This document shows positions 58,611 to 64,000 of a stretch of DNA of 64,000 nt, in pieces (position 1 is the first letter of the stretch; each line of letters opens with the position of its first letter). Under the pieces are notes generated by a model, which saw nothing but the letters and a program-made list of their open reading frames with translations, had not been told where the DNA came from and ran no database searches. A program made the position numbers and the translations under genes. The stretch is from Halomonas sp. McH1-25 (GTDB taxonomy: Bacteria > Pseudomonadota > Gammaproteobacteria > Pseudomonadales > Halomonadaceae), in the NCBI RefSeq assembly GCF_022348165.1, contig NZ_JAKRFI010000002.1:248001-312000 (forward strand), read 5' to 3'.

Positions 58611-59822
58611 ATGATGTCCGATTCCTTCTTCGGCGGGACCTCGTCGCGGTTGGCCTTTCTCGGGGCAGCCTTCGCCTTCCTGGTGACCATGCTGGGCACG
58701 ACCCTGCCGACGCCGCTATATCCGCTCTACCGCCAGCAGTTCGGTTTCTCCGAGCTGATAATCACGGTGATCTTCGCCGCCTACGCCGTGGGCGTGATCG
58801 CCGCGCTACTGCTCACCGGGCGCTGGTCGGACCAGCTTGGGCGGCGTCCGATGCTGTTCGCGGGTCTCGTCGCCGCCGCACTCAGCGACGTGATCTTTCT
58901 CACCGGTGAAGGTCTCGCAGCCTTGTTGGCCGGGCGCGTGATGTCGGGCGTTTCTGCGGGCATCTTCACCGGTACGGCGACCGTGGCGGTGATCGAGCTG
59001 GCACCCGAGGGGCGCAAGTCGCTCGCTACGTTGGTGGCCACCGCCGCCAACATGGGAGGGCTGGGCCTGGGGCCGGTAGTCGCCGGGCTGCTTGGCGAGT
59101 ATGCGCCGTGGCCGTTGCACTTGGCCTATGCCGTGCATATCGGCTTGCTGGCACTCGCCATGATCGCGGTGGGGTGGAGCCGCGAGACGGTGAACCGGCC
59201 CGCTCATCCGCGCCTGAGTCTGCAACGCCTGAGCGTACCGGCCGAGGTGCGCGGCGTATTTCTACCCGCCGCCATCGCTGCGTTCGCCGGTTTCGCGGTG
59301 TTCGGCTTCTTTACCGCCACTGCGCCGGCCTTCATGAGCCAAGTGCTGGGCTACGATAATCGGTTACTGATCGGCGTGGTGGTCGGCGTGGTGTTCTTCG
59401 CCTCCACGATCGGTCAAAGTGTGCAGGATCGCGTTGCCGGGGCCTGGCGGTTGCCGCTGGGCTGTGCGGTGGTGATCCTCGGCGTGGCTCTGGTGGGGGG
59501 CGGCATCGGTATCGCTTCGCTGCCGTTGTTCGTGTGCGGAGCGATCATCGTCGGGCTGGGACAGGGCATTGCCTTTCGCGCCGGCCTGGGACTGGTCACT
59601 TCGGCCAGCCCCGGCGATCAGCGCGCCACGGTGACCTCGACGTTCTTCGTCGTCGCCTACGTGGCGATCTCGATCCCGGTGGTGGGCATCGGGCTGACCG
59701 CACGATTCCTTGGCCTGGCGACGACGGGAGTGAGTTTCGCCGCGCTGGTGGCGCTACTTGCGGCCGTGGCACTGGTATTATTGGTAAAACGACGCCAGGC
59801 CGTGGCATCGTCCTCTTCTTAG
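58611..59822 (+). CDS. MFS transporter, unknown substrate
   Basis: A major facilitator superfamily protein of about 403 residues with twelve membrane helices and the loop 2-3 motif [19 protein letters not shown] 58611 was chosen because AAGGA lies six bases before it; the in-frame ATGs at 58605 and 58614 are alternatives. The arrangement suggests a drug or metabolite exporter, but the substrate cannot be deduced. pyrC follows after 19 bases. Confidence 0.88.
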   Translation: MMSDSFFGGTSSRLAFLGAAFAFLVTMLGTTLPTPLYPLYRQQFGFSELIITVIFAAYAVGVIAALLLTGRWSDQLGRRPMLFAGLVAAALSDVIFLTGEGLAALLAGRVMSGVSAGIFTGTATVAVIELAPEGRKSLATLVATAANMGGLGLGPVVAGLLGEYAPWPLHLAYAVHIGLLALAMIAVGWSRETVNRPAHPRLSLQRLSVPAEVRGVFLPAAIAAFAGFAVFGFFTATAPAFMSQVLGYDNRLLIGVVVGVVFFASTIGQSVQDRVAGAWRLPLGCAVVILGVALVGGGIGIASLPLFVCGAIIVGLGQGIAFRAGLGLVTSASPGDQRATVTSTFFVVAYVAISIPVVGIGLTARFLGLATTGVSFAALVALLAAVALVLLVKRRQAVASSSS

Positions 59823-59841
59823 TTTTCACACGGAGCCCGCT

Positions 59842-60888
59842 ATGACAGCCCCCGCCACCACGTTACGCATCCGCCGCCCCGACGACTGGCACTTGCACCT
59901 GCGCGATGGCGACCTGATGGCGACGGTGTTGCCCTATACCAGCGGGCTCTACGGCCGCGCCATCGTCATGCCCAATCTGGTGCCGCCGGTGACCACGGTC
60001 GCCGCGGCCCGCGACTACCGGGCGCGCATTCTGGCGGCGTTGCCGGCCGGTGACGATTTCACGCCGCTGATGACCTGCTACCTCAACGAGAGCGTGAGCG
60101 CCGAGACGCTCGAGACCGGCCATGCCGAGGGCGTGTTCACCGCCGCCAAGCTCTATCCGGCGAATGCCACGACCAACTCCGCGCATGGCGTGCGCGACGT
60201 CAAGGCGATCTATCCGCTGTTCGAGACCATGCAGCGCCTGGGGATGCCGCTGCTGATCCATGGCGAGGTGACCCACGCCGAAGTGGATATCTTCGATCGC
60301 GAGAAGGCGTTCATCGACGAGGTCATGGAGCCGATCCGCCGTCAGTTCCCCGAACTCAAGATCGTCTTCGAGCACATCACCACTATGGATGCCGCCCAGT
60401 ACGTGTGCGAGGGCAACGACTATCTCGCCGCGACCATCACCCCGCAGCACCTGGCGCACAACCGCAACGACATGCTGGTCGGCGGCATTCGCCCACACTT
60501 CTATTGCCTGCCGATCCTCAAGCGCGGCACCCACCAGCAGGCGTTGCGCCAGGCCATCGCCAGCGGCCACCCACGGCTCTTCCTGGGCACCGACTCGGCG
60601 CCCCATGTGGTCGCTGCCAAGGAGACCAGCTGCGGCTGTGCCGGGGTGTTCAACGCGCCGTCGGCGCTGGAGGTGTACGCCAGCGTGTTCGAGGAGGAAA
60701 ACGCCCTGGAGCATTTCGAGGCGTTCTGCTCGCTCAACGGCCCGCGCTTTTACGGGCTGGCGCCCAACGAGGACGCCATCGAGCTGGTTCGCGAACCGCG
60801 CCAGGTGCCGGACATCATCGGCGACGCGCACCGCCTGGTACCGTTCCGTGCCGGCGAAACGTTGCCCTGGTCGATCAGGACCGCCTGA
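59842..60888 (+). CDS. pyrC: Dihydroorotase PyrC
   Basis: PyrC cyclises carbamoyl aspartate to dihydroorotate in pyrimidine synthesis. The 348-residue type II enzyme has the metal-binding HLH at 17-19 ([11 protein letters not shown]), the carboxylated Lys103 ([13 protein letters not shown]), metal histidines in LLIHGEVT and FEHITT, and the late GTDSAPH motif. It lies 19 bases after an MFS gene and may be read with it. Confidence 0.95.
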   Translation: MTAPATTLRIRRPDDWHLHLRDGDLMATVLPYTSGLYGRAIVMPNLVPPVTTVAAARDYRARILAALPAGDDFTPLMTCYLNESVSAETLETGHAEGVFTAAKLYPANATTNSAHGVRDVKAIYPLFETMQRLGMPLLIHGEVTHAEVDIFDREKAFIDEVMEPIRRQFPELKIVFEHITTMDAAQYVCEGNDYLAATITPQHLAHNRNDMLVGGIRPHFYCLPILKRGTHQQALRQAIASGHPRLFLGTDSAPHVVAAKETSCGCAGVFNAPSALEVYASVFEEENALEHFEAFCSLNGPRFYGLAPNEDAIELVREPRQVPDIIGDAHRLVPFRAGETLPWSIRTA

Positions 60889-60919
60889 GGCGCGACAACT
60901 GAGCGATACCCGGTAGAGA

Positions 60920-60944
60920 GCGGGCGCATTTCCACTGCGCCCGC
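60920..60944 (+). terminator. Hairpin after pyrC
   Basis: GCGGGCGCA (60920-60928) and TGCGCCCGC (60936-60944) form a perfect 9-bp stem with a seven-base loop, 31 bases after the pyrC stop. There is only a short following CTT, so terminator function is uncertain. Confidence 0.5.
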
Positions 60945-61160
60945 CTTGGGGTGCGATCCTCAACGGTTGGACATAAAGATTTTCAATCGCGCGATAAACA
61001 GAAGTTCTTTTATACTTTCGTCGTATTCTGAGAGTATCCTCGCTTTTTCCGGTACATAACGGCCTGCGTCATACGCGAACGGCTGACCGGATCGTCGTTT
61101 TGTGCCGTCGGCTTCGTAGGCCGGGGTGCGTCTAAGCATTCTTCACATAAAGGTCATACC

Positions 61161-62372
61161 ATGAACGCTGTCTCCCGCGCGATGCGCGACGCTGCCGCCG
61201 CTCATCCTCGGCTGGCCGAACTGGCCCTGGCGCTGGGCGCTTTCGGCATCGGCACCGGCGAGTTCGTGATCATGGGGCTCATGAATCGGGTGGCCAACGA
61301 CCTGCAGGTGGCCGTGCCCGATGTCGGCTATGCGATCAGCAGCTACGCGCTGGGCGTGGTCGTGGGAGCGCCGATCATCTCTGCGCTGGCTGCACGCGTG
61401 CCCAAGCGGGCGCTGTTGATCGGCCTGATGCTGATGTTCGCTATCGGCAATTTGGCCAGTGCCTTCGCACCGGGATTCTGGTCCTTCGTGGCGCTGCGTT
61501 TCATCGCCGGGCTACCGCATGGCGCCTACCTGGGCGTAGCGGCGCTGGTTGCCGCCGCAGCGGTACCCATCGAACAGCGCGCCCGGGCCGTGAGCCGGGT
61601 CATTCTAGGGCTTACCGTGGCGATTCTCGCCGGCGCCCCCCTGGCCACCTGGGCGGGCAACCTGCTCGGCTGGGAGATCGCCTTCGCCGGTGTGGGCGTC
61701 ATTGCCCTGATAACGGCGTTGCTGATTCTGCTATGGGTGCCTTCGCAGCCCGGCGATACCCAGGCCAGCCCCAAGCGCGAGCTGACAGCGCTGATCAAGC
61801 AGCGTGTGCTGTTCACCCTGGGGGTGGCCTGCATCGGCTTCGGCGGCATGTTCGCCGTATTCAGTTACGTGGTACCCACGCTCACCGAGCAGGCCGGCAT
61901 GCAGGAATCGCTGGGACCGCTGGTGCTGGCGATCTTCGGCATCGGCACCATCATCGGCAACCTGGTCGGGGCGCGGGCCGCCGACAAGAACCTGCTGCGC
62001 GCAATTCCGGTGATTCTCATCTGGTGTGTCATCGTTCAGGGCGGGTTCTATTTCGCCGCCAACTCAGTGTGGCTGGGCATCCTGTTCGTGGGACTGGTCG
62101 GTACCGGCATGGCCTTGGGGCCGGCCCTGCAGACCCGCCTGATGGACGTGGCGGAAGACGCCCAGACCATGGCCGCCTCGCTCAACCATGCGGCGTTCAA
62201 CTGCGCCAATGCGCTCGGCGCCTGGCTGGCCGGGGTCACGATCAAGCTCGGTTTCGCCTGGTCGACCACCGGCCTGGTGGGCGCAGTACTCGCCGTGGGT
62301 GGCCTGCTGATCTTCCTGTTGGGGCTGCGTATCGAGCGGGCCAAGGCGGCGCCGGTACCCGAGCAGGCTTGA
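61161..62372 (+). CDS. MFS transporter of the DHA1 (AraJ/NepI-like) group
   Basis: The 403-residue protein has twelve membrane helices and the DHA1 marks LGAFGIGTGEFVIMGLMNRVA in TM1 and LAARVPKRALLIGLML in loop 2-3. Relatives export sugars, nucleosides or drugs; no specific substrate can be named. AAAGG precedes the ATG. The roughly 270-base upstream region is AT-richer than its surroundings and contains a TATACT element at 61011-61016 without a convincing -35 partner. Confidence 0.88.
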   Translation: MNAVSRAMRDAAAAHPRLAELALALGAFGIGTGEFVIMGLMNRVANDLQVAVPDVGYAISSYALGVVVGAPIISALAARVPKRALLIGLMLMFAIGNLASAFAPGFWSFVALRFIAGLPHGAYLGVAALVAAAAVPIEQRARAVSRVILGLTVAILAGAPLATWAGNLLGWEIAFAGVGVIALITALLILLWVPSQPGDTQASPKRELTALIKQRVLFTLGVACIGFGGMFAVFSYVVPTLTEQAGMQESLGPLVLAIFGIGTIIGNLVGARAADKNLLRAIPVILIWCVIVQGGFYFAANSVWLGILFVGLVGTGMALGPALQTRLMDVAEDAQTMAASLNHAAFNCANALGAWLAGVTIKLGFAWSTTGLVGAVLAVGGLLIFLLGLRIERAKAAPVPEQA

Positions 62373-62438
62373 AGCCAGTGGATTACGGGCAAGCAGTGTC
62401 CGCCAGCGTGACTCCGGGGGACAGGTCGAAGTGAAGGT

Positions 62439-62460
62439 CATTCGTCAGGGATGACGAATG
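62439..62460. repeat. Inverted repeat between convergent genes
   Basis: CATTCGTCA (62439-62447) and TGACGAATG (62452-62460) form a perfect 9-bp stem with a GGGA loop in the 169-base region between the MFS and inositol-monophosphatase genes. There is no T-run on either side. It could be a weak bidirectional terminator or a dispersed repeat. Confidence 0.45.
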
Positions 62461-62541
62461 TAGCGCCTAGGGAAGGTTTACAGCGCCTTCACGCAGGCCT
62501 GTTCCCGGAGGCAGCCATCGCCGCCGTGTCGGGAAACACGC

Positions 62542-63372
62542 TCAGACCATGAACGCGAAACGTTCGCGCAACTGCTCCCAGGTGTCGCGGCTGTTGGCCA
62601 GCAATAACCGTCCCTGATGGATCGTCGGCTGATAAGGCCGCCCATCGAGCAGCGCCGAATAGCCACCGGCTTCCTGATGCACGAGCACGCCGGCGGCATG
62701 GTCCCACGGCATCAGCGCGCCGATCAGGCTGAACTCGCCGAAGGCACTGGCCAGGGTGCGATACTCGTGACAGGCACAGCCGATGCTCATCATGCGGCTG
62801 AAGTCGGGGAAGGTCGCCGCCAGCCGATACTGCAACTCCTTCGGAAACAGGCGCAGCGACGTGAAGCCGGTCATCTCCGCGAGATTCTCACGCTCCGACA
62901 CCTTTAGCTGCCGCTCGGTACCGTCCGGACGTACGTAGAATGCGCCCTGGCCACGATGGGCCATGATCCAATCGTCCATCACCGGATCGTAGAGCAGGCC
63001 GAATACCGTCTCGCCCCGGCTGGCCACGGCCAGGATCACCCCGAACTGGGTCAGGTTCCTGGCGAAATTCCACGTCCCGTCGATGGGATCGATGATCACC
63101 GCCATTTCGGCCTCGGCGATCCGGTCGAGTATCGACGCGTCTGCGGAGGTTGCCTCCTCGCCGATGATCGTCGCTTCGGGAAAGCGCTCGGCGACCTCGC
63201 GCTGGATGAAGGCCTCGGCGCGCTGGTCGGCGATGGTCACCAGGTCCTCCTGCGAGGTCTTGGTCTGGATCGACTCGGGGTCCAGATTGCGAAAGCGCGG
63301 CAGGATCTCCGCTTTGGCGGCGCGGCGCACGATGTCGATGAGTTCGCTGGCAGTGGCTGAATCGATGGCCAT
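62542..63372 (-). CDS. Inositol monophosphatase family protein
   Basis: A 276-residue Mg-dependent phosphatase of the IMPase superfamily. It shows the metal site motifs GEEAT and DPIDGTWNFAR, and the late WDHAAGVLVHQEAGG. The ATG at 63372 has GGGAGGGA upstream; the in-frame ATG at 63402 does not. Substrates in the family include inositol-1-phosphate, 3'-phosphoadenosine-5'-phosphate and histidinol phosphate, so the exact role is open. It stands alone. Confidence 0.88.
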   Translation of the reverse strand: MAIDSATASELIDIVRRAAKAEILPRFRNLDPESIQTKTSQEDLVTIADQRAEAFIQREVAERFPEATIIGEEATSADASILDRIAEAEMAVIIDPIDGTWNFARNLTQFGVILAVASRGETVFGLLYDPVMDDWIMAHRGQGAFYVRPDGTERQLKVSERENLAEMTGFTSLRLFPKELQYRLAATFPDFSRMMSIGCACHEYRTLASAFGEFSLIGALMPWDHAAGVLVHQEAGGYSALLDGRPYQPTIHQGRLLLANSRDTWEQLRERFAFMV

Positions 63373-63446
63373 GAAGTCCCTCCCTGGCAATGGCATGCTC
63401 AATCAGCATAGCCACAATCATGTCGGCTACGAGATGCAGTGAAGTT

Positions 63447-63522
63447 GGAAGTTGAAATAACGTAGACTACTATTTTACTTTACGGTTAAAAATGAAATAG
63501 TAGGCGCAGTATTTTAACTTCC
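63447..63522. repeat. Nested inverted repeat in the AT-rich leader of the fic gene
   Basis: The outer arms are GGAAGTTGAAAT (63447-63458) and ATTTTAACTTCC (63511-63522), complementary at 11 of 12 positions. The inner arms CTACTATTT (63467-63475) and AAATAGTAG (63495-63503) are perfectly complementary. The element lies 12 bases before the fic start codon and is much more AT-rich than the rest of the window. It could be an operator or a leader mRNA structure. Confidence 0.7.
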
Positions 63523-63534
63523 TTGGGATCTCTG

Positions 63535-64000
63535 ATGCAGCGTGGACTCACCGGACATTACGTGCCCAGTGTGGCTGGAGGCGTAAATTGCCAGGCGTTC
63601 GTGCCCGCTGCATTGCCGCCTGATCCGCCGTTGAGGCTGGATGACAAACTGCAGCAACGCTTGTCGCAAGCGCTGGTCGCCCTCGGGCGCCTGGATGGTA
63701 TCTCCGTACTGTTACCGGATGCCCAGCTGTTTCTCTATAGCTATGTACGTAAAGAGGCGGTCATGTCCTCTCAGATCGAGGGCACACAGTCGTCGCTGAG
63801 TGACCTGATGGTGTATGAAATGGAGGGCACCCCTGGCGTACCGATGAACGACGTACAGGAAGTCTCCTGCTATGTCCGTGCGTTGACCCTCGGCATTCAA
63901 CGAATCCGTGAGGGGCATCCCATCACCATCCGCCTCGTCCTCGAACTGCATGCGGCATTGATGACTCATGGCCGAGGAACGCATCGCCGCCCGGGTGAGC
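63535..64000 (+). CDS. Fic family protein, 3' truncated by the window
   Basis: From ATG 63535 the frame stays open to the window end (155 codons). The protein has the Fic N-terminal region with the inhibitory helix motif SSQIEGT (residues 78-84), which in other Fic proteins obstructs ATP binding. The Fic domain begins around VRALTLGIQRIREG, and the visible part ends at HRRPGE, before the catalytic HPFx(D/E)GNGR loop. Fic enzymes usually transfer AMP to proteins. The internal inhibitory motif indicates a self-contained class II type rather than a toxin with a separate antitoxin. The strongly AT-rich leader sets it apart from its neighbours and may mark acquisition. Confidence 0.85.
   Translation, partial: MQRGLTGHYVPSVAGGVNCQAFVPAALPPDPPLRLDDKLQQRLSQALVALGRLDGISVLLPDAQLFLYSYVRKEAVMSSQIEGTQSSLSDLMVYEMEGTPGVPMNDVQEVSCYVRALTLGIQRIREGHPITIRLVLELHAALMTHGRGTHRRPGE

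Noticed and set aside
60961-61160. Possible riboswitch in the AT-rich leader of the MFS gene
   Set aside because: No known riboswitch core or conserved stem pattern could be recognised by eye.

Overview
The window looks like chromosomal DNA of a GC-rich gammaproteobacterium, most likely a member of the Halomonadaceae (Halomonas, Chromohalobacter and relatives). The protein families, the complete F1Fo ATP synthase operon and the gene order point this way. The genus is inferred from family knowledge and was not tested by a search. No rRNA, tRNA, CRISPR array, insertion sequence or prophage was seen.

Layout. 1-2.3 kb: chromosome maintenance genes rsmG (5' truncated), parA and parB. 2.4-9.5 kb: atpI-atpBEFHAGDC, with a strong promoter-like sequence and a perfect 13-bp terminator hairpin. 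9.7-12.9 kb: glmU and glmS (UDP-GlcNAc supply). 13-24 kb: recQ, a DUF72 gene, a neurotransmitter:sodium symporter family transporter, a 66-aa hypothetical gene, hexR, uvrD, a psiE-like gene, an orphan Tat-exported TRAP binding protein and a YciA-type thioesterase. 23.6-30.8 kb: the phosphate uptake operon pstS-pstC-pstA-pstB-phoU followed by cysZ, with a Pho box between pstS and pstC.

30.8-40.6 kb: an accessory catabolic island. It has a divergent GntR-like LacI-family repressor, a tripartite tricarboxylate transporter (tctC-tctB-tctA), a YidK-like sodium:solute symporter, an enolase-superfamily enzyme resembling D-galactarolactone cycloisomerase, a cytoplasmic alkaline-phosphatase-superfamily hydrolase and an SDR resembling sugar 1-dehydrogenases. 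Two matching palindromes in the divergent promoter region look like the repressor's operators. This is the best candidate for an undescribed pathway: probably oxidation of a sugar or sugar acid, possibly released from an ester or diester. It lies between the pst operon and phoBR.

40.6-64 kb: an FhuF-like iron reductase; phoB-phoR with a Pho box and matching -10; ubiA and ubiC; a rubredoxin reductase; an HU gene; an SCP2-like protein; a YccS-like membrane protein; recG and oxyR; a YeeZ-like protein; a PagL-like lipid A deacylase; thpR; ridA; spoT, rpoZ and gmk; two MFS transporters; pyrC; an inositol-monophosphatase family gene; and the 5' part of a Fic gene behind an AT-rich nested inverted repeat. 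The order pst, phoBR, ubiAC, rubredoxin reductase, HU, recG, oxyR, ridA, spoT, rpoZ, gmk follows what I recall of Pseudomonas chromosomes, so the 31-40 kb island stands out as an insertion into an old neighbourhood.
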